A program made the position numbers and the translations under genes. DNA of 37,757 bases from Variovorax sp. KBW07 (GTDB lineage Bacteria; Pseudomonadota; Gammaproteobacteria; Burkholderiales; Burkholderiaceae_C), in the NCBI RefSeq assembly GCF_003852515.1, contig NZ_QAJK01000028.1, positions 1 through 37,757 on the forward strand. The letters are read 5' to 3'. This document shows positions 17,036 through 25,655 of the stretch, piece after piece. Each line of letters starts with the position of its first letter. Position 1 is the stretch's first letter. Below the pieces are notes generated by a model, which saw nothing but the letters and a program-made list of their open reading frames with translations, was not told the DNA's origin and searched no databases.

Positions 17036-18358
17036 TCAGCCGCCGCGCCGCACCGTGAACCCGATGCGCGTCTGGCCGTCCTGGCTGGCCGCGAACACGC
17101 GCCCGCCATGCATGCGCGCAATGGCCTCGACGATCGACAGGCCCAGCCCGTGGTGCCGCGTCGAGCCGTCCCGGGCCTGCGCGGCGCGGTAGAAGCGCTC
17201 GAACAGGCGCGGCAGCGCGGCGGGGGCGATCGGTTCGCCGTGGTTGATGACGGCGATGGAAACCTCGTCGCCTTCCCGCGCGATCTCGATGCGGACCACC
17301 GAGGCCGGCGCGGCAAAGCGGATCGCGTTGCCCAGCAGGTTGAACAGGGCACGCCGTATCAGCGCGGCATCGACGTCGGCCATGGCGTCGCCCGATACTT
17401 CGGCGCGCAGGCCGGCTTCTTCGAGCGTGGCATCGTAGAAGTCGATCACGTCGCCGGCCTGCACCGCCAGGCTGGCCGCCGCCCGCGTGCGCATCGGCGC
17501 GCCGCGCTCGGCCTGCGAAAGAAACAGCATGTCGGTGACGATGCCCGAGAGCCGGCCGACTTCTTCGAGGTTCGACGCCAGCACCGTCTGCAATTCTTCG
17601 TTGCTGCGTGGCCGCGTGAGCGCGAGTTCGGTGGAGCCGAGCAGGTTGGCCAGCGGCGTGCGCAACTCATGCGCCACGTCGGCATTGAACGATTCGAGCT
17701 GCACGTAGGCCCGCTGCACACGCAGCAGCAGCGCATTGAACTGCGTGATCCACGGGCGCAGTTCTTCGGCGAAGGCCATCGCGTCGATGGGCGGGTTGTC
17801 CTTGTCGGGCGCCATGGCCGCGGTGCGGTCGGCCAGTGCCTTCAGCGGGCGCAGGCCGCGCCGCACTAGCCACATGCCGGTGAGCGACACCAGCGCTGTG
17901 CCCAGCACCACCGCGCCCAGCAGCGTCCACGCCAGGCGTTCGAGCAGCCGGGCCTCTTGCGCCATGTTCACGCCGATCCGCACCTGCAGCTGCGTGGTGT
18001 TGCCGCCCTGGTGCCAGGGCACCTCGAGGTCGCGCCGCATCCATCGGCCGCCGGGCGCGGGCGTCGATTGAAAGAGTTCGCGGCCCGCGTGCGAGATCGA
18101 CAGCGACACGTCGTCCTGCATCGAGAAGAAGTCGTTCAGCTTGTGCCGCAGGAACACCAGGTCGCCGCCTTTTTCGGCTTCTTCGAGCAGGTGCTGCACC
18201 AGCACCGCCTTGTGGTCGAGTTCGTCTTCCTGCTTCAGGTTGAAGTTCCAGGCCGTGACGAGGTAGATCGCAAGGCAGATCACGCTCAGCCCGAACAGGG
18301 TCTGGGCGGCAAACCAGAGCGAGAGCCGGCTTTGTATCGAGTGCGGCCGGGCGCTCAT
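17036..18358 (-). CDS. czcS: Heavy-metal sensor histidine kinase (CzcS/CusS type)
   Basis: Membrane sensor of a two-component pair, 440 residues. A first helix lies near residues 13-35 ([21 protein letters not shown]). A periplasmic domain of about 130 residues and a second helix near 170-190 follow. HAMP comes next, then the phospho-acceptor histidine in [19 protein letters not shown] near residue 250. The ATP-binding N, G1 and G2 boxes ([11 protein letters not shown], and the [16 protein letters not shown] region) close the protein. The ATG at 18358 overlaps the regulator's stop (ATGA), so the two are translationally coupled. Position divergent from czcICBAD points to periplasmic Zn/Cd/Co as the signal. 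CopS/CusS kinases for copper look similar; the neighbours favour Czc. Confidence 0.9.
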   Translation of the reverse strand: MSARPHSIQSRLSLWFAAQTLFGLSVICLAIYLVTAWNFNLKQEDELDHKAVLVQHLLEEAEKGGDLVFLRHKLNDFFSMQDDVSLSISHAGRELFQSTPAPGGRWMRRDLEVPWHQGGNTTQLQVRIGVNMAQEARLLERLAWTLLGAVVLGTALVSLTGMWLVRRGLRPLKALADRTAAMAPDKDNPPIDAMAFAEELRPWITQFNALLLRVQRAYVQLESFNADVAHELRTPLANLLGSTELALTRPRSNEELQTVLASNLEEVGRLSGIVTDMLFLSQAERGAPMRTRAAASLAVQAGDVIDFYDATLEEAGLRAEVSGDAMADVDAALIRRALFNLLGNAIRFAAPASVVRIEIAREGDEVSIAVINHGEPIAPAALPRLFERFYRAAQARDGSTRHHGLGLSIVEAIARMHGGRVFAASQDGQTRIGFTVRRGG

Positions 18359-19032
18359 GCCCAGGATCGGTCTTCCAGCACGTAGCCCATGCCGCGCACG
18401 GTGTGCAGCAGCTTGACCTCGAACGGGTCGTCGAGCTTGCTGCGCAGGCGGCGGATGGCCACTTCGACCACGTTGGTGTCGCTGTCGAAGTTCATGTCCC
18501 ACACCTGTTCGGCCAGCGTGGTGCGCGAGAGGATCTGGCCGCGCCGGCGCAGCAGCACCACCAGCAGCGTGAACTCCTTGGCCGTGAGCTCCAGGCGCAC
18601 GCGGTTGCGAAAGCACTTGCGGCTGGCCAGGTCGAGCTCCAGGTCGGCCAGGCGCAGCACGGTCGACTCCTGCGGCTTGCCGCGCCGCAGCAGCGCCTGC
18701 ACGCGGGCCAGCAGCTCGGAAAAGGAGAAGGGCTTGACGAGGTAGTCGTCGGCGCCTTGCTGCAGGCCCTGCACGCGGTCTTCGACCTTGTCGCGCGCGG
18801 TGAGCACCAGCACGGGCACGTTCTTCGTGCGCCGTATGGCCTGCAGGACGGCAAAGCCGTCGATGCCGGGCAGCATCACATCGAGCAGGACGAGTGCGTA
18901 GTCGCCTTCGGTCGCGAGGTACTTTCCCTCGATGCCGTCGCGGGCTATATCGACCACGTAACCGTTCTCTTCGAGCCCTTTTTTCAGGTAATCGCCCAGT
19001 TTGGGCTCGTCTTCGATGACAAGAATTCGCAT
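18355..19032 (-). CDS. czcR: OmpR-family heavy-metal response regulator (CzcR type)
   Basis: Cytosolic response regulator of 225 residues. The receiver domain (1-115) has the acidic pair in VIEDEPK, the phospho-accepting Asp in [12 protein letters not shown] near residue 51, the conserved Thr in LVLTARD, and Lys in [16 protein letters not shown]. The C-terminal winged-helix DNA-binding domain (130-222) has [19 protein letters not shown], the recognition helix in [18 protein letters not shown], and the final [11 protein letters not shown]. It precedes the kinase gene with a four-base overlap. It is divergent from czcI, with 160 bp between starts, where a TTAC-N6-GTAA dyad could be its own target. 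Confidence 0.92.
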   Translation of the reverse strand: MRILVIEDEPKLGDYLKKGLEENGYVVDIARDGIEGKYLATEGDYALVLLDVMLPGIDGFAVLQAIRRTKNVPVLVLTARDKVEDRVQGLQQGADDYLVKPFSFSELLARVQALLRRGKPQESTVLRLADLELDLASRKCFRNRVRLELTAKEFTLLVVLLRRRGQILSRTTLAEQVWDMNFDSDTNVVEVAIRRLRSKLDDPFEVKLLHTVRGMGYVLEDRSWA

Positions 19033-19067
19033 CGTCGGATGGTACAGAACCGCTCTTGATACAGAGG

Positions 19068-19092
19068 TTACGATTTAGTAATCCTATTGACA
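19068..19092. promoter_or_regulatory. Dyad and -35-like element between czcR and czcI
   Basis: The dyad ttac (19068-19071) N6 gtaa (19078-19081) is followed by a perfect -35 TTGACA at 19087-19092. No good -10 sits 16-18 bp downstream of it (cataca at 19114 is at 21 bp), so any promoter here would need activation. Binding by the adjacent response regulator is an inference. Confidence 0.35.
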
Positions 19093-19177
19093 GACAAGGC
19101 CCCGGACCCGTGTCATACATTGGCCCGGGCCTTCGAACCGGAGGGCCTTTTCAGGGGGCTGTTTCACAGGCGGCCGA

Positions 19178-19183
19178 TATACT
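19178..19183 (+). promoter_or_regulatory. -10-like element just before czcI
   Basis: TATACT matches the -10 consensus at five of six positions and ends 9 bp before the czcI ATG. No -35 is found at the right distance, which fits an activator-dependent promoter. If real, the transcript would carry almost no 5' leader. Confidence 0.4.
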
Positions 19184-19192
19184 TTTTGCCTC

Positions 19193-19567
19193 ATGCGCCG
19201 CTGGCTTCTGCTCTTTCTGCTGTTCCTGCTCCCGTTCCAGCTCAGCTGGGCGGCGTCGGCTGCGTACTGCCAGCATGAGCGCGACAGCCAGCCCTACCAC
19301 TGGGGCCATCACGAAGACGAGCCTCGCGGCACCGACCGCACCCACATCGGCGACGGCGCCAAGAAAAACACCAGCACCCAGCCCGCCGGCGCGGTCGGCC
19401 ATTGCGTGGTCAGCCACTTCGGCCATGCCCACCATGCCGACCTGAGCGCGGGCGAGTTGCCCGTGCTGACGCTGCAGGCCCAGGTGCTGCGCGCTCCCAC
19501 CGCCGAGGCGTTCGTCTCGCACATCTCCGACGTTCCGGTCCGCCCCGACTGGTCTCTTGCCGCCTGA
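19193..19567 (+). CDS. czcI: CzcI-like periplasmic protein of the czc locus
   Basis: A 124-residue exported protein with a strong signal peptide (RRWLLLFLLFLLPFQLSWAASA, cleavage likely after ASA). The mature part is rich in His with two Cys: CQHERDSQPYHWGHHEDE near residue 26 and VGHCVVSHFGHAHHADL near residue 70. These look suited to metal binding. Position immediately before czcCBA and the overall layout match the CzcI family, described as a regulatory or metal-handling component of czc systems. Its mechanism is poorly understood. The start ATG is only 9 bp after a -10-like TATACT and has no ribosome-binding site, hinting at a leaderless message. A long inverted repeat separates it from czcC. 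Confidence 0.8.
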   Translation: MRRWLLLFLLFLLPFQLSWAASAAYCQHERDSQPYHWGHHEDEPRGTDRTHIGDGAKKNTSTQPAGAVGHCVVSHFGHAHHADLSAGELPVLTLQAQVLRAPTAEAFVSHISDVPVRPDWSLAA

Positions 19568-19627
19568 TTCGGCGAGAGAACACAACCCCACTGATCGTTA
19601 CCCTCATCAGCTGAGCTCTCGCCGAAT
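19567..19627. repeat. 12-bp perfect hairpin between czcI and czcC
   Basis: ATTCGGCGAGAG (19567-19578) and CTCTCGCCGAAT (19616-19627) form an uninterrupted 12-bp stem around a 37-nt loop. The loop contains an inner pairing, CTGAT (19591-19595) with ATCAG (19606-19610). It starts over the czcI stop codon and ends 36 bp before the czcC ATG. It may be an mRNA-processing or stability element, or an attenuating hairpin within the operon. The downstream sequence has only scattered T (tccgtccgttgtttt), so simple termination is uncertain. Confidence 0.7.
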
Positions 19628-19663
19628 TCGTCCGTCCGTTGTTTTGCAACCCAGGAGAATTCG

Positions 19664-21025
19664 ATGCGCACGCTCTTCGTGCCGCTGGCCGTTTTGGCCA
19701 TGGCGGTACCCCCGGCTTTTTCACAGTCACTGCAGCCAGAGGCCGCGACCGTGGCCGGCACCCAGTCTTACCCGTCGTCAGCCCGGCCGGCCGCCAGGAC
19801 ACTGGAGCCCGCGGGCCCGCTGACCCTGCACGGCGCCATCGCGATGGTGCTGCAGTTCAACCCCGGCCTGTCTTCCGCGCAGCGCGAGCAGGAAGCCACC
19901 GAAGGCGCCATCGTCCAGGCCGGTGCCTGGCCCAACCCCGTGCTGGGCGCCCAGCTGGAAGACCTGCGCCGCGACAACCGCACCACCACGCTGCAACTGA
20001 GCCAGCCCATCGAGCTGGGCGGCAAGCGGGCCGCCCGCGTGACGGCGGCCGAGCGCGCACGCGACCAGGCCGCATCGGCGCTGGTGGCGCGCCGCTCCGA
20101 GCTGCGTGCCGCCACCGTGAGCGCCTTCTTCGACGTGCTCACGGCGCAGGAGCGCCTGCGCCTGGCGCAGGATTCCGTGGGCCTGGCGCAAACGGCCACC
20201 CGCGCCGCCGCCAACCGCGTGGCCGCCGGCAAGGTGTCGCCGCTGGAAGAAACCAAGGCGCGCGTGGCCGAAGCCGGCACGCGCGTCGAGTTGCTGCAGG
20301 CCGAAGGCACGCTGCGCTCGTCGCGCCAGCTGCTGGCCGCGCTGTGGGGCAACCCGAGTCCGCGCTTCACGCGGGTGGACGGCGCCGTAGAGCAATTGCC
20401 GGCGGTCGCCACCTCGAAGGACGTGGAGGGCCGCTTCTTCGCGGCGCCCGTGCTGCGCCAGGCGCGGCTCGAAGTCGAGCGGCGCGAGGCGCTGTCGAGC
20501 CTGGAGCGGGCCAAGCGCGTGCCCGACGTTACCGTGTCGCTGGGCGTCAAGCGCGTGCCGGCGCCCGTTGAAACCGAAGGCGCCACGCCCAGCAGCAGCC
20601 GGCGCAACCAGGTGGTGGTGGGCGTGTCGATTCCGCTGCCGATCTTCGACACCAACCGCGGCAACCTTGCCGAGGCGCTGAGCCGCGAGGAAAAGGCGCG
20701 CGACGACCTTGCCGCCGCCGAGCTGCAACTGGGCGCCGACGTGGCGCAGGCCACCGAGCGCCTGCGCTCGGCGCGTGCCACCGCCGAGACCCTGCAACGC
20801 GACGCGCTGCCCGGCGCCGAGACCGCCTACAAGGCCGCCACCAAGGGCTTCGAGCTCGGCAAGTTCAGCTTTCTCGAAGCGCTGGACGCGCAACGCACGC
20901 TGTTTCAGGTGCGCGCGCAGTACCTGGTTGCGCTGGCCGATGCGTACCGCGCCTCGGGCGATCTCGACCGGCTGCTGGGCAACGAAGGCGACGACATCCC
21001 GAGCGCGACGCCACCCGCGCGCTGA
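19664..21025 (+). CDS. czcC: CzcC-family outer-membrane efflux protein
   Basis: TolC-like outer-membrane channel of the metal RND exporter, 453 residues. It begins with a signal peptide (MRTLFVPLAVLAMAVPPAFSQS, cleavage near residue 21). Two homologous halves rich in long amphipathic helices follow, typical of the OEP fold: LTLHGAIAMVLQFNPGLSSAQREQE near residue 55 and, in the second half, VVVGVSIPLPIFDTNRGNLAEA near 320. FELGKFSFLEALDAQRTLF near 400 is the conserved C-terminal helix. A ribosome-binding site (caggagaattcg) precedes the ATG. It is followed after 21 bp by czcB. It would export Zn, Co or Cd from the periplasm or cytosol together with CzcB and CzcA. Confidence 0.92.
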   Translation: MRTLFVPLAVLAMAVPPAFSQSLQPEAATVAGTQSYPSSARPAARTLEPAGPLTLHGAIAMVLQFNPGLSSAQREQEATEGAIVQAGAWPNPVLGAQLEDLRRDNRTTTLQLSQPIELGGKRAARVTAAERARDQAASALVARRSELRAATVSAFFDVLTAQERLRLAQDSVGLAQTATRAAANRVAAGKVSPLEETKARVAEAGTRVELLQAEGTLRSSRQLLAALWGNPSPRFTRVDGAVEQLPAVATSKDVEGRFFAAPVLRQARLEVERREALSSLERAKRVPDVTVSLGVKRVPAPVETEGATPSSSRRNQVVVGVSIPLPIFDTNRGNLAEALSREEKARDDLAAAELQLGADVAQATERLRSARATAETLQRDALPGAETAYKAATKGFELGKFSFLEALDAQRTLFQVRAQYLVALADAYRASGDLDRLLGNEGDDIPSATPPAR

Positions 21026-21046
21026 CCGACAAGGAATCAACAGATC

Positions 21047-22432
21047 ATGAACAAGCAAGAACGCAATTCTCTTTCCGAGCGTGTCGGCAAGAAGCAGTGG
21101 ATGGCCATCGTGGCGGTGCTGGTCGTGGGGCTCGGCGTCGGTGCGCTGATCCTGCGCACCGCGCCCTCCAAGCCGCAGGCGGCGGGGCATTCGGAAGAGG
21201 CCGGCCACGGCGACGGCGAGCACCATGAGGAAGGTGGCAAGCACGGCAAGGAAGAGGGCAAGGACCACGACCACAGCCACGGCGAGGCCAAGGGCCACGA
21301 CGACAAGGAGCACCACGAAGAGACGCCTGCCGCGAAGGGTGAAGCACCCAAGGGCGAGAAAACCGAGGTGGCTGCCAAGGCGTCCGCCGGCCACAAGGAG
21401 GACGAAGAAACCATCCCCTTCACCGACGCGCAGATCAAGGCCGCCGACATGACCATCGAGAACGCCGGCCCTGCGCGCATCAAGTCGTCGCTGCAGTTGC
21501 CGGGCGAGATCAAATTCAACGAAGACCGCACGGCCCACGTGGTGCCGCGCGTGGCGGGCGTGGTCGACAGCGTGTCGGCCAACCTGGGGCAGGAGGTCAA
21601 GCGCGGCCAGGTGCTGGCCGTGCTGTCGAGCCCGGCGCTGTCGGAGCAGCGCAGCGCATTGCAGTCGGCGCAGCGCCGGCTGGAGCTGGCGCGCACCACC
21701 TACGAACGCGAGAAGAAGCTGTGGGAAGAAAAGATCTCCCCGCAGCAGGACTACCTGGCCGCTCAGCAGGTCATGCAGGAATCGCAGATCGCCGTGGCCA
21801 ACGCCAACCAGAAGCTGCTGGCGCTCGGCGCCACGCCCGGTGCGTCGGCCCTGGGCCGCTACGAGCTGCGCGCACCCTTCGACGGCATGGTGGTCGAAAA
21901 GCACATCTCGCTCGGCGAATCGGTGGGCGAGGCCGTCAACGTGTTCACCATTTCCGACCTGTCGACCGTGTGGGCCGAGATCAGCGTGGCCGCCAACAAC
22001 CTGAACCTGGTGCGCATCGGCGAGCCGGTGAGCATCCGTTCCAGTGCCTTCGACCAGACGGCCCGCGGCACCGTGTCGTACGTGGGCTCGCTGATCGGCG
22101 CGCAGACGCGCACCGCCACCGCGCGCGTCACGCTGACCAACCCGCAGCGCATCTGGCGGCCGGGCCTGTTCGTGAATGTCGAGCTGGTGGCCTCCGAAGC
22201 GGAAGCGCCCGTGACCGTGGCGGCCGAAGCCGTGCAGACGGTGGAAGAAAAGCCCACCGTGTTCCTGAAGGTGCCCGGCGGCTTCGTGCCGCAGCACGTG
22301 CAGGTCGGCCGCAGCGACGGCAAGCGCATCGAGATCGTGGGCGGCCTGAAGCCCGGCGCGGCCTACGCCGCCAGCGGCAGCTTCGTCGTGAAGTCGCAGC
22401 AGGGCAAGAGCTCCGCCACGCACACCCACTGA
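21047..22432 (+). CDS. czcB: CzcB-family periplasmic adaptor with His-rich N-terminal region
   Basis: Membrane-fusion (adaptor) protein linking CzcA to CzcC, 461 residues. One N-terminal membrane anchor lies near residues 20-42 (WMAIVAVLVVGLGVGALIL). A strikingly charged, His-rich segment follows, about residues 48-115 (GHGDGEHHEEGGKHGKEEG, KDHDHSHGEAKGHDDKEHHEE), then Lys/Glu/Ala repeats. The lipoyl/barrel-sandwich and helical hairpin (LPGEIKFNEDRTAHVVPR, then ELARTTYEREKKLWEEK) and beta-barrel domains come after. The His-rich insert probably binds metal ions in the periplasm. It is longer than in CusB-type adaptors, which use Met, so Zn/Co/Cd rather than Cu/Ag is favoured. The stop is followed after 10 bp by czcA. 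Confidence 0.92.
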   Translation: MNKQERNSLSERVGKKQWMAIVAVLVVGLGVGALILRTAPSKPQAAGHSEEAGHGDGEHHEEGGKHGKEEGKDHDHSHGEAKGHDDKEHHEETPAAKGEAPKGEKTEVAAKASAGHKEDEETIPFTDAQIKAADMTIENAGPARIKSSLQLPGEIKFNEDRTAHVVPRVAGVVDSVSANLGQEVKRGQVLAVLSSPALSEQRSALQSAQRRLELARTTYEREKKLWEEKISPQQDYLAAQQVMQESQIAVANANQKLLALGATPGASALGRYELRAPFDGMVVEKHISLGESVGEAVNVFTISDLSTVWAEISVAANNLNLVRIGEPVSIRSSAFDQTARGTVSYVGSLIGAQTRTATARVTLTNPQRIWRPGLFVNVELVASEAEAPVTVAAEAVQTVEEKPTVFLKVPGGFVPQHVQVGRSDGKRIEIVGGLKPGAAYAASGSFVVKSQQGKSSATHTH

Positions 22433-22442
22433 GGACGCCCGC

Positions 22443-25400
22443 ATGTTCGAACGAATCATCCGCTTCTCCATAGAGCAGCGCTGGCTGATCCTGCTGGCCG
22501 TGCTGGGCATGGCCGCGCTCGGCGTCTTCAGCTACCAGAAGCTGCCCATCGACGCGGTGCCCGACATCACCAACGTGCAGGTGCAGATCAACACCGCCGC
22601 GCCTGGCTACTCGCCGCTGGAGGCGGAGCAGCGCGTGACCTACCCCATCGAAACAGTCATGGCCGGGCTGCCCGGCCTGCAGCAGACCCGTTCGCTGTCG
22701 CGCTACGGCCTGTCGCAAGTGACGGTGATCTTCGCGGACGGCACCGACATCTACTTTGCGCGGCAACTGGTGAACGAGCGCATCCAGTCGGCGCGCGAGA
22801 AGATGCCGCGCGGCATTTCGCCGGTGATCGGGCCCATCTCGACCGGCCTGGGCGAGATCTATCTCTGGACCGTCGAGGCCGAGGAGGGCGCGAAGAAGGC
22901 CGACGGCAAGCCCTACACCTCGACCGACCTGCGCGAGATACAAGACTGGATCATCAAGCCGCAGCTGCGCAACGTGACGGGCGTGACCGAGATCAACTCC
23001 ATCGGCGGCTACGCCAAGGAATTCCAGATCGCGCCCGACCCCGCCAAGCTGCTGGCCCACGGCCTCACCATGACCGACTTGGTCACCGCGCTGGAGCGCA
23101 ACAACGCCAACGTGGGCGCGGGCTACATCGAAAAGCGCGGCGAGCAATACCTGATTCGCGCGCCGGGGCAGGTCAAGTCGGCGGAAGACATCGGCAACGT
23201 CATCCTGGGCAATGCCAACGGCGTGCCGCTGCGCGTGCAGGACGTGGCCGAGGTCGGCATCGGCAAGGAGCTGCGCACCGGCGCCGCCACCGACAACGGC
23301 CGCGAGGTGGTGCTGGGCACGGTGTTCATGCTGATCGGCGAGAACAGCCGCACCGTGTCGCAGGCCGTCGACAAGAAGATGCAGGAGATCAACCGCACGC
23401 TGCCCGCCGGCGTGAAGGCCGTGACGGTGTACGACCGCACGGTGCTGGTCGACAAGGCCATCGCCACCGTCAAGAAGAACCTGTTCGAGGGCGCGGTGCT
23501 GGTCATTGCCATCCTGTTCCTGTTCCTGGGCAACATCCGCGCGGCGCTGATCACCGCGCTGGTGATTCCGCTGTCGATGCTCTTCACCTTCACCGGCATG
23601 GTGAACCAGAAGATCAGCGCCAACCTCATGAGCCTGGGCGCGCTCGACTTCGGCATCATCATCGACGGCGCGGTGGTCATCGTCGAGAACTGCGTGCGAA
23701 GGCTGGCCCATGCGCAGGCCAAGTACGGCAGGCCGCTCACGCGCAGCGAGCGTTTTCATGAAGTGTTCGCGGCCTCGCAGGAGGCGCGGCGCCCGCTGCT
23801 GTTCGGCCAGCTGATCATCATGATCGTGTACCTGCCGATCTTTGCGCTCACCGGTGTCGAAGGCAAGCTGTTCCATCCGATGGCCTTCACCGTGGTGATT
23901 GCGCTGCTGGGCGCGATGATCCTGTCGATCACCTTCATTCCCGCGGCCGTGGCGCTGTTCATCGGCAACAAGGTCGACGAGAAGGAAAACCGCCTCATGC
24001 AGTGGGCCAAGCGTGGCTACGAGCCGCTGCTGGCGCGCGTGATGAATGCCAAGCCTTTTGTCATCACCACGGCCGTGGTGGCGGTGCTGCTGTCGGGCCT
24101 GCTGGCCACGCGCCTGGGCACGGAGTTCGTGCCCAGCCTGAGCGAAGGCGACTTCGCCATTCAGGCACTGCGCATTCCGGGCACCAGCCTTACGCAATCG
24201 GTCGAGATGCAGAAGCAGCTCGAGCGCACGCTGAAAGACAAATTCCCCGAGATCGAGCGCGTGTTCGCGCGCACCGGCACGGCAGAGATTGCATCGGACC
24301 CGATGCCGCCGAACATTTCCGACGGCTACATCATGCTCAAGCCCGAGAGCGAATGGCCCAAGCCGAAGCGCACGCGCGCGGAAATTCTTGCGGCGGTGCA
24401 GGAAGAAGTCGAGAAGCTGCCGGGCAACAACTACGAGTTCTCGCAGCCCATCCAGTTGCGTTTCAACGAGCTGATCTCGGGTGTGCGCAGCGACGTGGCC
24501 GTGAAGATCTTCGGCGACGACATGGACGTGCTCAACAAGACCGCGGCCGAGGTCTCGGAAGTGCTGGGCAAGATATCCGGCGCCGCCGAAGTGAAGGTCG
24601 AGCAGACCACCGGCCTGCCGATGCTCACGGTGAACATCGACCGCAGCAAGACCGCGCGCTACGGCCTCAACGTGGGCGACGTGCAGGAAGCGATTTCCAT
24701 TGCGGTGGGTGGGCGGGAGTCGGGCACGCTGTTCGACGGCGACAGGCGCTTCGACATCATCGTGCGCCTGCCCGAGAACCTGCGCACCGACCTGGAGGCC
24801 ATCAAGCGCCTGCCGGTGGCGCTGCCCAAGGGCGCGGGCTCCGAAGGGCTGCGCACCAGCTTCATTCCGCTGGGCGAAGTCGCCACGCTGGAGCTGGCGC
24901 CGGGCCCCAACCAGGTGAGCCGCGAGAACGGCAAGCGCCGCATCGTGGTCAGCGCCAACGTGCGGGGCCGCGACCTCGGTTCGTTCGTGGCCGAAGCCGA
25001 AGAAGCCATGCGCAAGGTGACCATTCCCACCGGCTACTGGACCGTGTGGGGCGGCCAGTACGAGAACCTGGCCTCGGCCACGCAGCGCCTGCAGGTGGTG
25101 GTGCCCGTGTCGCTGCTGCTGGTGTTCACGCTGCTGTTCGCGATGTTCGGCAACCTGAAAGACGGGCTGCTGGTGTTCACCGGCATTCCGTTCGCGCTCA
25201 CCGGCGGCATCGTCGCGCTGTGGATGCGCGGCATTCCGTTGTCGATCTCCGCGGCGGTGGGCTTCATCGCGCTGTCGGGCGTGGCCGTGCTCAACGGGCT
25301 GGTGATGATCTCGTTCATACGCAACCTGCGCGAAGGCGGGCTGCCGCTCGACGCGGCCATTCGCGAGGGCGCGCTCACCCGTCTGCGGCCGGTGCTCATG

Positions 25401-25655
25401 ACCGCGCTGGTCGCGTCGCTGGGCTTCGTGCCCATGGCCATTGCCACCGGCACCGGCGCCGAGGTGCAGCGGCCGCTGGCCACCGTGGTGATCGGCGGTA
25501 TCCTCTCGTCGACCGCGCTGACGCTGCTGGTGCTTCCGCTGCTCTACCGCATTGCGCACCGGCGCGACGAGGACGAGGTGCAAGAGCCGGCAGGGCAGGA
25601 GCAAAGCCACGGCGCGCCACTCGATCCCGCACTGCGAGGTTCCCATGGCCCATGA
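22443..25655 (+). CDS. czcA: CzcA-family RND heavy-metal efflux pump
   Basis: Proton-driven inner-membrane pump subunit of 1070 residues, full length for the family. The N-terminal helix (QRWLILLAVLGMAALGVFSY) is followed by the RND motif LPIDAVPDITNVQVQINT. After the first periplasmic domain, helix 4 reads GALDFGIIIDGAVVIVENCVRR near residue 400. Its DFG...DGAV...EN pattern is the signature of Zn/Co/Cd (and Ni) pumps; Cu/Ag pumps such as CusA differ here. The second half repeats the layout (LEERV-type helices, PLATVVIGGILSSTALTLLVLPLLY near the end). The stop overlaps czcD by 11 bases, indicating coupled translation. It is central to the czc operon. Confidence 0.95.
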   Translation: MFERIIRFSIEQRWLILLAVLGMAALGVFSYQKLPIDAVPDITNVQVQINTAAPGYSPLEAEQRVTYPIETVMAGLPGLQQTRSLSRYGLSQVTVIFADGTDIYFARQLVNERIQSAREKMPRGISPVIGPISTGLGEIYLWTVEAEEGAKKADGKPYTSTDLREIQDWIIKPQLRNVTGVTEINSIGGYAKEFQIAPDPAKLLAHGLTMTDLVTALERNNANVGAGYIEKRGEQYLIRAPGQVKSAEDIGNVILGNANGVPLRVQDVAEVGIGKELRTGAATDNGREVVLGTVFMLIGENSRTVSQAVDKKMQEINRTLPAGVKAVTVYDRTVLVDKAIATVKKNLFEGAVLVIAILFLFLGNIRAALITALVIPLSMLFTFTGMVNQKISANLMSLGALDFGIIIDGAVVIVENCVRRLAHAQAKYGRPLTRSERFHEVFAASQEARRPLLFGQLIIMIVYLPIFALTGVEGKLFHPMAFTVVIALLGAMILSITFIPAAVALFIGNKVDEKENRLMQWAKRGYEPLLARVMNAKPFVITTAVVAVLLSGLLATRLGTEFVPSLSEGDFAIQALRIPGTSLTQSVEMQKQLERTLKDKFPEIERVFARTGTAEIASDPMPPNISDGYIMLKPESEWPKPKRTRAEILAAVQEEVEKLPGNNYEFSQPIQLRFNELISGVRSDVAVKIFGDDMDVLNKTAAEVSEVLGKISGAAEVKVEQTTGLPMLTVNIDRSKTARYGLNVGDVQEAISIAVGGRESGTLFDGDRRFDIIVRLPENLRTDLEAIKRLPVALPKGAGSEGLRTSFIPLGEVATLELAPGPNQVSRENGKRRIVVSANVRGRDLGSFVAEAEEAMRKVTIPTGYWTVWGGQYENLASATQRLQVVVPVSLLLVFTLLFAMFGNLKDGLLVFTGIPFALTGGIVALWMRGIPLSISAAVGFIALSGVAVLNGLVMISFIRNLREGGLPLDAAIREGALTRLRPVLMTALVASLGFVPMAIATGTGAEVQRPLATVVIGGILSSTALTLLVLPLLYRIAHRRDEDEVQEPAGQEQSHGAPLDPALRGSHGP

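Noticed and set aside
19122-19151. Terminator between czcR and czcI (ggccc ... gggcc then tttt)
   Set aside because: Only five outer pairs form before a mismatch and the inner part does not pair in register; too weak to call.
19778-22510. Long minus-strand frame across czcC and czcB
   Set aside because: Antisense shadow with no recognisable domain; the plus-strand genes are well supported.
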